A DNA stretch of 64,000 bases from Chloroflexota bacterium (lineage in GTDB: Bacteria; Chloroflexota; Anaerolineae; Aggregatilineales; Phototrophicaceae). The position numbers and the translations under genes are program-made. The stretch spans positions 666,826 through 730,825 of the forward strand of contig WTGJ01000027.1 of the NCBI GenBank assembly GCA_011523615.1. Reading direction: 5' to 3'. The notes below the pieces were generated by a model, which worked only from the letters and a program-made list of their open reading frames with translations, made no database searches and had not been told where the DNA came from. Positions 34,458-44,708 of this stretch are shown here, piece by piece; position 1 is the first letter of the stretch, and every line of letters starts with the position of its first letter.

Positions 34458-36848
34458 TCAATTCCTGAGCGGTTGGTTGGTTTTCAACATGTGCAGGATC
34501 CGCTCACGAGTCTTCTCTTCACCCATCAATCTCAGGAAGGCTTCTCGTTCCAGGGTATAAAAATATTCTGGTGCAAGCCAGCCAGGTTGGGCCAAATCGC
34601 CTCCGCAAAGGACATAGGCCAGCTGAGCGGCGATGTGAGCATCATATTCGCTGGCAAAACCGCTCCTACGGATGTGATCGATCGCGATCAACAATGTGGA
34701 ATGTGCATCGCGCCCAGCCGCCCAAACTTCGCGAAATGAATGGGGCTGAAAACCTTCACAAAACGACAAGGCTTTGCGTTTCGCTCTCTGGATGAGATGA
34801 GCCTGGTTCACGACGATGAGGTCGCGATCGGATAGAAAGCCCAGCTCACGAGCCTCGAGCGCGCTGCCACTCACTTTGGCTCGCGCAATGGTCTCGAAAA
34901 TCTGCTCCAAATGAGGCATGGGGTCCGCTTTGGCATTCATCATCACTGGGTTGAGCAGACGCCGCAGCATTTGCACGCAACCGCCCCCGGATGGGATCAA
35001 ACCCACACTCATTTCCACCAAACCGGTGTAGAGTTCCATGGCAGCCACGATCGCCGTGCCGCCCATCATGATTTCCGCGCCGCCGCCCAAGGTATGCTGA
35101 AATGGTGCCACGATGACGGGTTTGTGAAAATGGCGCATCGTTTCCACCAATTGTTGCGCGCTGGCGATGCCCTTCTCCAATTCACTCCATTGGCCGGCAG
35201 CCACCATTTCCAAACCCAGCTGCAGCTGAAAACCTACGCTGAATCGCTGCCCTTGATTGCCGATCACGAGGGCGTCGTATCGCGCACTGTCGAGCAATTC
35301 CAAAGCGCGCCAGGATTGCTCCAGCGTCGCCGGAACAATGGCGTTTTCTTTGCTGGTGAATTCCAGCAACAACACTCGATCGCCCAGATCATGTATCGCA
35401 GCGCCATCGTTCTGCGCAATGGGTGCTGTTTGGGCGCGGTATTCTGTCAGCTTCAATGCTTTGGGGTCCTTGGGGATGGGAAGGTATCGCCCGGCATCTT
35501 GTGCATAAAAGCCATTGGGAAAACCATTGGGATCTCGGCGATAAAAATTCTCTATGCCATCAGCCAACATTTGCTTGACCCAATCCGCTACGGGATAGCC
35601 TGCCGCTTCGAAAGGAACCACGGTTTCACGAACCCCCAGGGCATCCCACATCTCAAAGGGGCCCAGCTCGTGACCGAATCCCCAGCGGATGGCTTGATCG
35701 ACGGGAAGGATCTGGTCGGCAATTTCGGGCACTCGTTGCGATGCATAAGAGAGATAAAACGCAAAGAGGTGCCAAAGATAACGGCCCGCCGGATCTTCCA
35801 CCGCGATCAAACGCCGCAAACGTTCGCCAAGGGGATGGATCTTTCTCAGCGCTTCCACCCGATCCATGCGCACGTTCTTTGGCGGCCGGTGCTCCAGCGA
35901 AGCCCAATCAAGCGCCCAAAACTCGCGTTTACCATTCACTCTGCGCATGTGATAGAAACCGCGGCCGGTTTTGCGACCCAACCACTGACGCTCGACCATT
36001 GCTTCGGACAATTCCTCTGCCTTGGTATGGAGCAGCACATCACGCGCCGGATCATCCGCAATGGCAGGGTATAGGTTGCGCGCGACGAAAACGTGTACGT
36101 CAAAGCCCACCAGATCCAGCAGATGGAAACTGGCGGTCTTGGGTCGCCCGATCAAAGGACCCGTGAGGTAATCCACTTCTTCGATGGTCAAGCCTTGATC
36201 CAGCATCAAGTTCATCCCCTGCTGACCGACCATGGACATGAAGCGGTTGCCGATGAAATTGGGGCGATCTTTGCAAATCACGACCCCTTTACCCAAGATA
36301 TCGCGACCGAAATCAGCAACGGTGCGGATGACGGCTTCGTCCGTCTGGCCATGCGGAATCACTTCCAACAAGTGGAGATAGCGGGCGGGATTGAAAAAAT
36401 GCGTGCCGATGAAACGACGAGCGATCGGTTCCGGCATCACACGGGCAATTTCATGGATGGGCAAACCGGAAGTGTTCGTCGTCAGGATGGCCTTTTCCCC
36501 GACGAAGGGAATGATCGAGCGAAACACCTGGTGCTTGATCTCCAAGTCCTCAATCACGACTTCGATGATCAAATCCACATCCCGCAATAGCTGGCGGTCA
36601 TCTTCCAAATTTCCGATGGTGAGCTGGCCCAATACGCTCTCACTGAAGAGTTGTGGTGGACGAGCTTTCCTCAGTCGTTCCAGATTGGCGTGCACCAGCG
36701 CATTGCGCTCTGCAGGAGGATCGCCAGGTTGAGTTTCAGCTGTGGCAACATCCAGCAAGACAGTGGGCAAACCCACGCCTGCGATCAGGCTGGCAATCCC
36801 GCCACCCATCGTCCCGGAACCGATCACAGCGGCTTTGCGTATCTGCAC
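34458..36848 (-). CDS. fadN: Beta-oxidation 3-hydroxyacyl-CoA dehydrogenase/enoyl-CoA hydratase (FadN type)
   Basis: This 796-residue fusion has the dehydrogenase part first and the hydratase part last, opposite to E. coli FadB and like FadN of Bacillus. Residues 1-190 are the NAD-binding fold (AAVIGSGTMGGGIASLIAG; TNTSGLPIHEIA), followed by the 3HCDH helical domain (GTHFFNPARYLHLLEVIPH; FIGNRFMSMVGQQG; GRPKTASFHLLDLVGFDV). The crotonase domain lies around residues 490-680 (HTLGGGAEIMMGG; YTGLVEMSVGLIPSGGG, with the conserved Glu). It catalyses two successive steps of fatty-acid beta-oxidation and hands the product to the downstream thiolase. The start is a GTG at 36848 behind a GAGGATGAGG purine run. 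Confidence 0.93.
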   Translation of the reverse strand: MQIRKAAVIGSGTMGGGIASLIAGVGLPTVLLDVATAETQPGDPPAERNALVHANLERLRKARPPQLFSESVLGQLTIGNLEDDRQLLRDVDLIIEVVIEDLEIKHQVFRSIIPFVGEKAILTTNTSGLPIHEIARVMPEPIARRFIGTHFFNPARYLHLLEVIPHGQTDEAVIRTVADFGRDILGKGVVICKDRPNFIGNRFMSMVGQQGMNLMLDQGLTIEEVDYLTGPLIGRPKTASFHLLDLVGFDVHVFVARNLYPAIADDPARDVLLHTKAEELSEAMVERQWLGRKTGRGFYHMRRVNGKREFWALDWASLEHRPPKNVRMDRVEALRKIHPLGERLRRLIAVEDPAGRYLWHLFAFYLSYASQRVPEIADQILPVDQAIRWGFGHELGPFEMWDALGVRETVVPFEAAGYPVADWVKQMLADGIENFYRRDPNGFPNGFYAQDAGRYLPIPKDPKALKLTEYRAQTAPIAQNDGAAIHDLGDRVLLLEFTSKENAIVPATLEQSWRALELLDSARYDALVIGNQGQRFSVGFQLQLGLEMVAAGQWSELEKGIASAQQLVETMRHFHKPVIVAPFQHTLGGGAEIMMGGTAIVAAMELYTGLVEMSVGLIPSGGGCVQMLRRLLNPVMMNAKADPMPHLEQIFETIARAKVSGSALEARELGFLSDRDLIVVNQAHLIQRAKRKALSFCEGFQPHSFREVWAAGRDAHSTLLIAIDHIRRSGFASEYDAHIAAQLAYVLCGGDLAQPGWLAPEYFYTLEREAFLRLMGEEKTRERILHMLKTNQPLRN

Positions 36849-36895
36849 GGCCTCATCCTCAACGAATCGCTTTATCTTATCCCCTCACCTTTTGC

Positions 36896-36923
36896 CTGAC
36901 CAGAGGAAGCTCTTTGCTACAAT
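36896..36923 (+). promoter_or_regulatory. Predicted promoter of the HAD phosphatase gene
   Basis: CTGACC (36896-36901), a 16-bp spacer and TACAAT (36918-36923) form a reasonable sigma70-like promoter 30 nt upstream of the TTG start. The FadN promoter must lie in the same ~100-bp gap on the other strand; TGGTCA, 17 bp, TAAGAT is only a weak candidate. Confidence 0.4.
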
Positions 36924-36952
36924 CCAGGAAAACGAAGCAGGAGCGTAGTGAA

Positions 36953-37633
36953 TTGAACCCAATTCAAGCGATCATCTATGACCTCGATGGAACGCTGGTC
37001 GATTCAGAACCGCTTTGGTATGCGGCGGAATCGGAGTTGATCGCGGCTCGAGGCGATGTGTATCGGGATGAGGTGCGGGCTGCATTGGTCGGTTTGCGGC
37101 TCGATGGCTGCATCGCCATCATTCGCGAAGCATACTCGCTCACCGAAACCGTGTCCGAACTGCGCGAAGAACTTTTGCAGCGCATGATGAATCACGTGCA
37201 GCAATCGCTGACCACACGGGATGGGGCGGAAGCTGTGTTGGCCGCCGTTCACGCACTACCTTTGGCCACTGCCATCGCATCCAGTTCACCGCTTTCCTTC
37301 ATTGAAGGAGTCATCCAAAATCGCGGTTGGGATGAGGACTATTTCCCCCGTGGCAGGCACTGTCTTTTCAGCGCGGATGACGTCGCGGAAGGCAAGCCGG
37401 CACCCGACGTGTACCTCGCTGCCGCCCGCTCACTCCAGGTCGACCCTCACCGATGTGTGGCGATCGAAGACAGCACGACCGGCGCCCACGCGGCGGTGGC
37501 GGCGGGCATGATCTGCTTCGCCGTTTGGGATCCCTTTCACAGCAGCGCGGCGGATTTCGCCGATATCACGCCTCACTGTTTTGCCAATTTGAAGGATTGC
37601 ATTCCCGAGATTCGCAGATTGACTCAGCGTTAA
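36953..37633 (+). CDS. HAD-family phosphatase (beta-phosphoglucomutase/phosphoglycolate phosphatase-like)
   Basis: This 226-residue HAD hydrolase has an alpha-helical cap. The four HAD motifs are visible: [12 protein letters not shown] at the N-terminus (nucleophile and acid Asp), ASSSP near residue 115, the Lys in [12 protein letters not shown] near 150, and [17 protein letters not shown] near 175. The substrate is unknown; close relatives act on small sugar or glycolate phosphates. The TTG at 36953 was chosen because GGAG lies about 9 nt upstream and the frame before it has no family similarity. Its stop interlocks with lpd (TTAA). Confidence 0.85.
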   Translation: MNPIQAIIYDLDGTLVDSEPLWYAAESELIAARGDVYRDEVRAALVGLRLDGCIAIIREAYSLTETVSELREELLQRMMNHVQQSLTTRDGAEAVLAAVHALPLATAIASSSPLSFIEGVIQNRGWDEDYFPRGRHCLFSADDVAEGKPAPDVYLAAARSLQVDPHRCVAIEDSTTGAHAAVAAGMICFAVWDPFHSSAADFADITPHCFANLKDCIPEIRRLTQR

Positions 37634-39039
37634 ATATGGATCGCATGGCCCATCAGACCATGTGCCGCTTCCATGAGGGCTTCACTGAGGGTGGGGTGGG
37701 CGTGTACGTTGCGCGCGATCTCTGCCGGCGTCAATTCCCAGCGCTGGGCCAAAGTTAATTCGGGCAACAACTCCGTCACCTCCGGGCCGATCATGTGCCC
37801 TCCGAGCAATTCGCCATGACGAGCATCACACAACAACTTGATGAAGCCACCGCTCTCGCCCAAACCCAGCGCCTTCCCATTGGCCTGGAAGGGAAAACTG
37901 ACGGCCTTGACATCATATCCCTGCGCTCGAGCTTCCGTTTCCGTGTAACCGAAACTGGCGATCTGTGGTTGGCAATACGTCGCCCTGGGCATCATCCGGT
38001 AATCCAAGGCAGGTACGTCTTCGCCAGCAATATGCTCCGCAGCGATCAAAGCCATCGCCTGCGCCACGTGTGCCAAAGCCAGTTTCATCGTGACATCGCC
38101 GATGGCATAAATGTGTGGGATGCTGGTTTGCATGGCTTCGTTGATGACGATGGCCCCTCGCAGTTTCTCGTCCTTTTCGATGCCCAGCTCCTCAACGCCA
38201 AACCCACCTACATTCGGTAAGACACCCAAAGCCTGCAACACCTGATCCGCTGCCAAAGTGAAAGTTTCCGGTTGAGAATCGGTGAGTACCACTTGCACCG
38301 AATCAGCTGTTTCCATCACTTCATCCACTCGAGTCCCCACCAACACCTGGATGCCCATTCTCTTGAATTGACGGAACAATTCCGCAGAGACCTCTTCATC
38401 TTCGGCGGGGACCAGGCGATCCATATACTCGACCAGGGTCACGTCGACCCCGTAGTTGTGGAGGATGTACGCGAATTCCACGCCGATCGCGCTGCCACCG
38501 GCAATGATGATTTTTTCTGGCAAGGAATCTGCCATGATCTGCGCTTCATAAGTCACCACGCGGTCGCTGATGCGTGTGTTGGGCAATACTGCTGGCCGAG
38601 AACCAGTGGCGATGATGGCATGACGAAATGTCAATTCTCGCTCCGAACCGTCGTTCAGCGAAACCTGGATCGTATGGGAATCTTTGAATGCAGCCCATCC
38701 TTCCAGGCGATCGATTTCATTCTTGCGCAATAAAAACTGCACCCCCTTGACCAGGCGGTTGGAGACGCGCCGGCTTCGTTTGAATGCCACGCCGTAGTCC
38801 AGCTCGACCTCTCCCCGGATGCCGAACTCTTTCGCCCGCTGCGTCACCAGATGAGCGATCTCTGCATTGCGCAGCAAAGCTTTGGAAGGGATGCAACCCA
38901 CGTTCAAGCACACCCCACCCCACATGCTTTTTTCTACGATGGCCGTTTTCAACCCCAACTGGCGAGCTCGAATCGCTGCCACGTATCCACCGGGCCCGGC
39001 GCCGATCACTACCACATCATAGGTTTCGCTCATGGTCAC
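37630..39039 (-). CDS. lpdA: Dihydrolipoyl dehydrogenase
   Basis: This 469-residue flavoprotein disulfide reductase is the E3 component of 2-oxoacid dehydrogenase or glycine cleavage complexes. Signs are the FAD fold [19 protein letters not shown], the redox disulfide [16 protein letters not shown], the NAD fold [32 protein letters not shown], and the catalytic His-Glu in [13 protein letters not shown]. No other dehydrogenase complex subunit is nearby. It follows the membrane FeS/CCG gene by 7 nt, so the two are probably co-transcribed. Confidence 0.95.
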   Translation of the reverse strand: MTMSETYDVVVIGAGPGGYVAAIRARQLGLKTAIVEKSMWGGVCLNVGCIPSKALLRNAEIAHLVTQRAKEFGIRGEVELDYGVAFKRSRRVSNRLVKGVQFLLRKNEIDRLEGWAAFKDSHTIQVSLNDGSERELTFRHAIIATGSRPAVLPNTRISDRVVTYEAQIMADSLPEKIIIAGGSAIGVEFAYILHNYGVDVTLVEYMDRLVPAEDEEVSAELFRQFKRMGIQVLVGTRVDEVMETADSVQVVLTDSQPETFTLAADQVLQALGVLPNVGGFGVEELGIEKDEKLRGAIVINEAMQTSIPHIYAIGDVTMKLALAHVAQAMALIAAEHIAGEDVPALDYRMMPRATYCQPQIASFGYTETEARAQGYDVKAVSFPFQANGKALGLGESGGFIKLLCDARHGELLGGHMIGPEVTELLPELTLAQRWELTPAEIARNVHAHPTLSEALMEAAHGLMGHAIHI

Positions 39040-39046
39040 CTCATGT

Positions 39047-41071
39047 TCACTGGACGGGCAATCGTTCCGCTACAATTTCAGCCACATCTTTCACAGCCGG
39101 CCCAGCTGGATTGGCTTGATTGGCGTCTTTCAGCATCCGCAAACAAAACGGGCAACCCACTGCCAGGGTATCTGCGCCGGTCGATTGCGCTTCCTGATAC
39201 CGTGCCAGATTCACGGCCGATTCACCGCGCTCCTCTTCTTTCCAAAATTGAGCGCCCCCCGCACCGCAGCAAAAAGATGATTTCCGATTTCTCGCCATCT
39301 CTACCAGATTCACGCCGGTATGGCGCAGTGCCGCCCTGGGTTCATCCATAATTCCATTCTGCCGACCCAAGTAACAAGGGTCATGAAACGTGACATTGGC
39401 CATGGACTGCCCGCTGTCCCCTGGCGGAAGCCGTTCTTGATCGATCAATTCCGCGATCAACTGCGTGTAATGGATGACCTCATACTCTCCCCCAAAGTCC
39501 GCGTATTCGTTGCTCAGGTTGTGCAGGCAATGGGGGCAAGTGACCACGATCCGCCGCTTGGGCAAGAGATTCAGTTGATCCACGTTTGCGCGTGCCAGCT
39601 CTTCATACAGATATTCGTTGCCGGCTCTCCGAGCGACATCGCCGGTGCATCGCTCCTCTTCGCCGAGCACCGCGAAATTGACATTGGCCGACTGCATGAT
39701 CTTGACCAGAGCACGGGCAGATTTCTGTGCGCTTTCTTCATACTTCACGGCACAACCCGTCCAAAACAAAATTTCGAAATCCGGGTTTTCCTGCACGGTG
39801 GGTACAGCCAAGCCCTGCGACCAGGTTGAAGCTGCCTCAGCGATTTGCCAGGGGTTCGCTTGCCGCTCCATACCGTTGAAGGCATTTTGCAGCTCATTCG
39901 GAAACTGACCATCCATCAAGACCTGACTGCGGCGGATGGCCAGGATATCAAACATCGGTTCGTTGCCCACTGGACAGATATCCACACAGGCGCCACACGC
40001 GGTACAGGCCCATAAAGCGGATTCGCTCAATACTGAACCCAATAGCGTAGGCGCAGAGGGTTGGCCATTGGCCAATCGATCGAATTCGTCTTTGATCAAG
40101 TAGCGTTTGTTGATCTCCATGGCACTGGGCGATAACTCTTTGCCCGTTGCATAAGCAGGGCAGACATCTTGACAGCGGTTGCACATGATGCAAGCAAAAG
40201 CATCGACGATGGCGCTCGGTTCGAGGTTTTCCAATCGCGTGGCACCAAATTGTTCCCTTCGCTCATCGGCAAAATCCAGCGCCGACAATGCACCAGGGGA
40301 TTTCCGCGGCGGTTGCGTCAAGTAATTGAACGGTGCCATGAAGAGATGGGCATGTTTGGAATGGGGAAAATAGGGCAGAAATAGGAGGATTCCCCCCACG
40401 GCCAACCAAAAAAAGAAATGGCGCAGCAGGATCAGCGGTTCTGTCTCCATCCCCTGAAACAATAGGGCGATCGCAGAAGCGAATGGCATGTAGGGATCGA
40501 CGTTCGTTTGGGCCACATGCACCGCCTCACCGAACAGACGCCCACCTACATGCAACAGAATGAACGCCGCAACGACCAGCGAATCTCGCTGGATTTCACC
40601 CGCTTTGACCCGCGGATGTACGAGGACATTTTCTTGGAAGTGCAATTCTTTCCGTTGCGGCAGCAAAAAACGACGCAGGACAAAGTAGCTCGCACTGACG
40701 AGAACTACGGCGCTCAACCCATCAGCCAAGAGGCGAAACACGTCATAGAAAAAACCGAGACCCCACAAAAATTCACCCCATTCCAGGGAGTAGGCGAGCA
40801 GGATATCGACCAGGTTCACCAGAAAATAGAAACTGAAACCCCAAACCAATAGCAGATGGATGACGCTGGTGAGGGGACGGCTGCGCAGCGTGGTCCTTTG
40901 TGTCAGTAAGATGCCGACAGCGTGCAGCGTCCGCCGCCCAATTTCCTGCCAATGAAGATGCCCATCCCCCCGCTGGATGATGAGAAACATCTTGCGGAAA
41001 GCGGTGGCTGCCGCAGCGATGGATAGAAACGCCAGGCCCAAGAAAAGGACACGCTCCACCAGAGTTAACAT
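39047..41071 (-). CDS. Membrane FeS/CCG-domain oxidoreductase (candidate ETF:quinone oxidoreductase)
   Basis: This 674-residue protein has an N-terminal membrane region of about six helices resembling the nitrate-reductase gamma/haem b domain. Two 4Fe-4S motifs follow ([12 protein letters not shown] and [12 protein letters not shown], about residues 295-370). Two CCG domains of the heterodisulfide reductase type come last ([61 protein letters not shown]). Proteins of this layout (FadF/EtfD, DUF224 type) pass electrons from electron-transfer flavoprotein to menaquinone during fatty-acid oxidation in several bacteria. Nearby FadN and thiolase support that reading, but etfAB are not in the window. 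A purine-rich GAAGGG precedes the start. Confidence 0.8.
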   Translation of the reverse strand: MLTLVERVLFLGLAFLSIAAAATAFRKMFLIIQRGDGHLHWQEIGRRTLHAVGILLTQRTTLRSRPLTSVIHLLLVWGFSFYFLVNLVDILLAYSLEWGEFLWGLGFFYDVFRLLADGLSAVVLVSASYFVLRRFLLPQRKELHFQENVLVHPRVKAGEIQRDSLVVAAFILLHVGGRLFGEAVHVAQTNVDPYMPFASAIALLFQGMETEPLILLRHFFFWLAVGGILLFLPYFPHSKHAHLFMAPFNYLTQPPRKSPGALSALDFADERREQFGATRLENLEPSAIVDAFACIMCNRCQDVCPAYATGKELSPSAMEINKRYLIKDEFDRLANGQPSAPTLLGSVLSESALWACTACGACVDICPVGNEPMFDILAIRRSQVLMDGQFPNELQNAFNGMERQANPWQIAEAASTWSQGLAVPTVQENPDFEILFWTGCAVKYEESAQKSARALVKIMQSANVNFAVLGEEERCTGDVARRAGNEYLYEELARANVDQLNLLPKRRIVVTCPHCLHNLSNEYADFGGEYEVIHYTQLIAELIDQERLPPGDSGQSMANVTFHDPCYLGRQNGIMDEPRAALRHTGVNLVEMARNRKSSFCCGAGGAQFWKEEERGESAVNLARYQEAQSTGADTLAVGCPFCLRMLKDANQANPAGPAVKDVAEIVAERLPVQ

Positions 41072-41099
41072 GAAGTACCCTTCGCCCAGCGACGGCAGT

Positions 41100-41108
41100 A
41101 GTGTAGCA
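41100..41108 (-). promoter_or_regulatory. Predicted extended -10 promoter of the FeS/CCG operon
   Basis: On the minus strand the sequence reads TGC followed by TACACT, 29 nt upstream of the start at 41071. This is an extended -10 element; no good -35 is seen. Confidence 0.4.
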
Positions 41109-41153
41109 CAAGCTGCGGCCTGCCTTCCGCGATCAAGAGGCCACCGACCCCCA

Positions 41154-41162
41154 TGCTATAAT
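41154..41162 (+). promoter_or_regulatory. Predicted extended -10 promoter of the DinB-like/hisS group
   Basis: TGC directly followed by TATAAT gives a perfect extended -10 element about 32 nt upstream of the ATG at 41194. The -35 region is weak, as often occurs with extended -10 promoters. It faces the FeS/CCG promoter across the same short gap. Confidence 0.55.
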
Positions 41163-41193
41163 GTGCTTGCCAACCGAGAATCAGGAGTGCGCT

Positions 41194-41778
41194 ATGCCTG
41201 TGGATTTTACCCTGGTGACAGAAGGCAACATCAAAATGCAAGATTTCGCCAAACAGTTCAAGCGGGCGGATTTGCGCCGCGCATCGGATGAATCGCTGGA
41301 TGCGATCCGCAATTTCGTCGCCGGTCTGAACGACGAACAGGTCACATTTCTACCTTCCGATCCTGACGCTCATGATCCCTATGCCGTAGAGGGCGAAGAG
41401 CACATCGGCTGGTCGCTCGCTCATCTGGTGGCGCACGTGACGGCAAGCAGCGAAGAAGGTGCGGCATTCAGTTCTTTGCTCGCCCGGGGGGTTCCCGCAG
41501 AAGAAAGACCGCGTTATGAAACTCCCTGGCGTGAGATCACCTCGGTCGACCAATGCCTGCAACGCATTGAAGAGAGCAGGAGAATCCGCAATGCCTACCT
41601 CGAAACCTGGCCCGATGTTCCTTTGCTGAAGACGAACCGTGAAATGTCAGAACGATTTCGAGAACGCTTTGGTGACATGAATGCAGTCGCCGCATTCTTG
41701 TTCGGCCTGATGCATGAAATCGGTCATTACGATCAGTTTCGAGAGGTGCGAAGCCAGGCGCTGACCGCCAATCGCTGA
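41194..41778 (+). CDS. DinB-like four-helix-bundle protein
   Basis: This mostly helical 194-residue protein resembles the DinB/YfiT metal-dependent family. Candidate metal ligands are the His of HIGWSLAHLVAHVTASSEEG (around residue 70) and the paired His in FGLMHEIGHYDQFRE near the C-terminus. DinB proteins include thiol transferases and many members of unknown role, so no reaction is proposed. The start MPVDFTLV is preceded by CAGGAG at a good distance. It is followed after 13 nt by hisS. Confidence 0.65.
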   Translation: MPVDFTLVTEGNIKMQDFAKQFKRADLRRASDESLDAIRNFVAGLNDEQVTFLPSDPDAHDPYAVEGEEHIGWSLAHLVAHVTASSEEGAAFSSLLARGVPAEERPRYETPWREITSVDQCLQRIEESRRIRNAYLETWPDVPLLKTNREMSERFRERFGDMNAVAAFLFGLMHEIGHYDQFREVRSQALTANR

Positions 41779-41791
41779 TTGATCTCCCCCG

Positions 41792-43141
41792 ATGTCATTC
41801 CAACGACCCAGTCTGCCGCGAGGCATGCGCGACCATCTGCCGGCAGAAATGCGGCGGCGAGAGCATGTTTTTGGCGTCATCACCCATCATTTCCAGCGTT
41901 ATGGTTTTGAGCCATTGGCGACCCCGACCCTGGAAAAGCGTGAAACCCTATTGGGCAAATATGGCGAGGATGCCCAGCCGCTCATCTACCACGCACGCCA
42001 CGAAATGGGGAAAGAGGAACTGTCGCTTCGCTATGACTTGACGGTCCCTTTGGCTCGCGTGGTAGCCATGCATGGTCACGAACTGCCGCTGCCCTTCAAG
42101 CGATATCAGCTGGCACCGGTTTGGCGGGCGGAGCGACCGCAGCGGGGTCGTTATCGCGAATTTTACCAATGCGATGCGGATATCGTCGGCAGTTCATCGA
42201 TGGCCGCGGATGCGGAATTGATCGCTTTGCTTTGCGATGTGCTGGCATCTCTTGGGTTCGGGGCCAACGGTCCCAGTGTTACCATTCGCATCAACAACCG
42301 AAAATTGTTGCGCGGGATTGGCGAATACGCTGGAGTTGATGCCGCCCACCTGGCTGACCTGTATCGCAGCCTCGATAAATTCGAGCGCATCGGCGTGAGC
42401 GGGGTGAAACAAGAATTATCCGACCGGGGACTGTCCGCTGGGATCGTCCAACGTTTGGTGCAATTGCTCCTGCACAGTGGAGGAAACCGCCAATCTTTGG
42501 CTGCATTGGAAAGTGAGTTGCATCGATTCCCCAATGCGCTCGCCGGGATCCATGAGCTGAAGTCAATTGATTCCCTTCTCCAGGCCTACTCCATACCGCC
42601 TGTTCTCTACACCTTTGATTTCACCATGGTCCGGGGTTTGGGTTATTACACCGGCCCCATATACGAAGCCACCATCACCGAACCCAACCTGGGCAGTATC
42701 TGTGGCGGTGGACGTTACGATGAACTGATCGGCATCTTCCGCCGTGAAAGCCTACCCACAACCGGCTTATCCATTGGCGTGGAACGCATTTTGGATGTCA
42801 TGACGGAACTGGACATGTTTTCTTCAGCAATCGCTGCCAGCGCCAGTGATGTTTGGGTCATCATCATCGATGAGTCAAGCCGCCCGGCAGCCATCTCCTT
42901 AACCCAGGCGTTGCGAGCCAAAGGGATGCGGGTGGAAATGCAGCTGGAAGCCAAACCAGATCTGGGGAAACAATTAAGGACTGTCAACCGCAAGAACATC
43001 CCCTTCACCCTCATCCTGGGGCCCGATGAACTAGCACAGCATACCGTCACCAGCAAACGAATGGTGGATGGTGAACAGAGAACCTGGCCCCGAGAAAATG
43101 ACATCGATGAATTGGTTGCGTACTTTCACCAGGATCCATAA
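41792..43141 (+). CDS. hisS: Histidine--tRNA ligase
   Basis: This class II aminoacyl-tRNA synthetase of 449 residues charges tRNA-His. Signs are the N-terminal GMRDHLPAEMRRREHVFGVI, LRYDLTVPLARVVAMH near residue 88, motif 2 RAERPQRGRYREFYQCDADI near 112, and the histidine-specific RGLGYYTGPIYEATI near 275. Motif 3 is SICGGGRYDELIGIF and SIGVERIL. The last ~100 residues form the anticodon-binding domain. No T-box or leader peptide is visible; it follows the DinB-like gene closely. An HisZ paralogue is unlikely because the HisA loop is complete. Confidence 0.95.
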   Translation: MSFQRPSLPRGMRDHLPAEMRRREHVFGVITHHFQRYGFEPLATPTLEKRETLLGKYGEDAQPLIYHARHEMGKEELSLRYDLTVPLARVVAMHGHELPLPFKRYQLAPVWRAERPQRGRYREFYQCDADIVGSSSMAADAELIALLCDVLASLGFGANGPSVTIRINNRKLLRGIGEYAGVDAAHLADLYRSLDKFERIGVSGVKQELSDRGLSAGIVQRLVQLLLHSGGNRQSLAALESELHRFPNALAGIHELKSIDSLLQAYSIPPVLYTFDFTMVRGLGYYTGPIYEATITEPNLGSICGGGRYDELIGIFRRESLPTTGLSIGVERILDVMTELDMFSSAIAASASDVWVIIIDESSRPAAISLTQALRAKGMRVEMQLEAKPDLGKQLRTVNRKNIPFTLILGPDELAQHTVTSKRMVDGEQRTWPRENDIDELVAYFHQDP

Positions 43142-43150
43142 GGTGGGTGA

Positions 43151-44686
43151 ATGGCCATGACCCAGCGGGACAGTGGCATCCTCCTCCATCCCACTTGTTT
43201 GCCGGGTCCTTTCGGCATCGGTGAGCTGGGTTCGGAAGCGATCCGCTTTGCCGACTGGCTGCATCGTCACGGTCAATCCGTCTGGCAAGTCTTGCCGCTC
43301 GGCCCCACAGGCTATGGCGATTCCCCATATCAGACTCTTTCCGCATTTGCGGGCAACCCCAACCTCATCAGTCTGGCGGATTTGGCGCAACAAGGCTGGC
43401 TCCCCTGGGAGGAACTCAAGGCTGCCCCTCGCTTCGATGCAGGACGCGTCGATTTTGCGACGGTCATCCCCTGGCGAACACAGATGCTCCAATATGCGTT
43501 TCTAGGTTTCCAGACCCATGCCGACAGCGGAACCTTGGCCGAATTCAGCGATTGGTGCAACGAAGAAAGAGAGTGGCTGGCAGACTATGCATTGTTTCGC
43601 TCATTAAAGATGCGTTTCGGCGGCGCAAGCTGGTTGGCATGGCCCAAAGAGTTTTCCCTTCGCGATCCCGCACCCCTTTCCCAGGCCCGGACCGAATCGG
43701 CAGCAGAAATCCAACAGATCTGTTTTGAACAGTGGGTCTTTCACCGGCAATGGTCCGCTTTGCGAAGTGAATGCCAGGCACGTGGCATCCGTTTGATCGG
43801 CGATATACCGATCTTTGTCGCGCACGATAGCAGCGATGTCTGGTCCAATCGCGAGCAGTTTGCCTTGCAAGCGGATGGACAGCCGGCAGTGGTAGCAGGA
43901 GTCCCGCCGGATTATTTCAGCGCGACCGGCCAACGTTGGGGGAATCCGCTCTATCGCTGGGATATGATGAAAGAGGATGGTTATCGTTGGTGGATTCAGC
44001 GCCTGAAAGCAACCTTTGCCCTTTTTGATGAAGTCAGAATCGACCATTTTCGCGGCTTTGAAAGCTATTGGGAGATCCCCGCGAGTGAGCCCACTGCTGT
44101 CGTGGGTCGCTGGCGACAAGGGCCCGCTGCCGATTTCTTTCAGCATATCCAAGCTGAACTGGGTGAGCTGCCCATCATCGCCGAAGATTTGGGCGTCATC
44201 ACCGCAGAAGTGGAAGCGTTACGGGATCAATTCAGTTTCCCCGGGATGAAAGTCCTCCAATTCGCCTGGAGCGATCCAGCGAATCCGTTCTTGCCTCACA
44301 ATTATCCCAAAAACTGCATCGCTTATGTCGGTACGCACGACAACAACACCACCCTTGGCTGGTGGCAACATGAAATGCAAGAAGCTGGACGGCAGTTTGC
44401 CAAGGATTACCTGAGAGAGGCCATACACGAACCCCATTGGGCCATGATACAGTGTGGCATGCGCAGCGTAGCCCGTACCTTTGTGGCCACCATGCAGGAT
44501 CTGTTGGCCTTGGGCAGTGAAGCCCGCATGAACACCCCAGGTCAAGAACAAGGCAACTGGAGTTGGCGCATGCCAGAGGATTATGATCGCTTGCCCTGTG
44601 GCGAGCTCTTGCAGCAGGTGACATGGCTGACCCGTCGCCTGCCAGAACAGCAACAAACTTCGTATGGAGACGCGGCACAGGGTTGA
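43151..44686 (+). CDS. malQ: 4-alpha-glucanotransferase (amylomaltase)
   Basis: This GH77 enzyme of 511 residues transfers alpha-1,4-glucan segments in maltose, maltodextrin and glycogen metabolism. Signs are GILLHPTCLPGPFGIGELGS at the start, PLGPTGYGDSPYQTLSAFAG near 47, GDIPIFVAHDSSDVW near 218, the nucleophile segment VRIDHFRGFESYW near 295, the acid/base IIAEDLGVITAEV near 342, and YVGTHDNNTTLGWW near 395. All three catalytic acids are present. It starts 9 nt after hisS. Confidence 0.96.
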   Translation: MAMTQRDSGILLHPTCLPGPFGIGELGSEAIRFADWLHRHGQSVWQVLPLGPTGYGDSPYQTLSAFAGNPNLISLADLAQQGWLPWEELKAAPRFDAGRVDFATVIPWRTQMLQYAFLGFQTHADSGTLAEFSDWCNEEREWLADYALFRSLKMRFGGASWLAWPKEFSLRDPAPLSQARTESAAEIQQICFEQWVFHRQWSALRSECQARGIRLIGDIPIFVAHDSSDVWSNREQFALQADGQPAVVAGVPPDYFSATGQRWGNPLYRWDMMKEDGYRWWIQRLKATFALFDEVRIDHFRGFESYWEIPASEPTAVVGRWRQGPAADFFQHIQAELGELPIIAEDLGVITAEVEALRDQFSFPGMKVLQFAWSDPANPFLPHNYPKNCIAYVGTHDNNTTLGWWQHEMQEAGRQFAKDYLREAIHEPHWAMIQCGMRSVARTFVATMQDLLALGSEARMNTPGQEQGNWSWRMPEDYDRLPCGELLQQVTWLTRRLPEQQQTSYGDAAQG

Positions 44687-44708
44687 TGAGCCACAAAGGA
44701 GGCGATGA

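Noticed and set aside
34911..36074. 387-codon plus-strand open frame opposite fadN
   Set aside because: The sense strand encodes a complete FadN-type enzyme with all motifs; the antisense product has none.
39047..41071. Heterodisulfide reductase HdrDE fusion or nitrate reductase gamma subunit
   Set aside because: No other methanogen-type or nitrate reductase genes are nearby; the beta-oxidation context and domain order fit FadF/EtfD better.
41779..41791. T-box or his leader upstream of hisS
   Set aside because: hisS follows the DinB-like gene by 13 nt, leaving no room for a leader.
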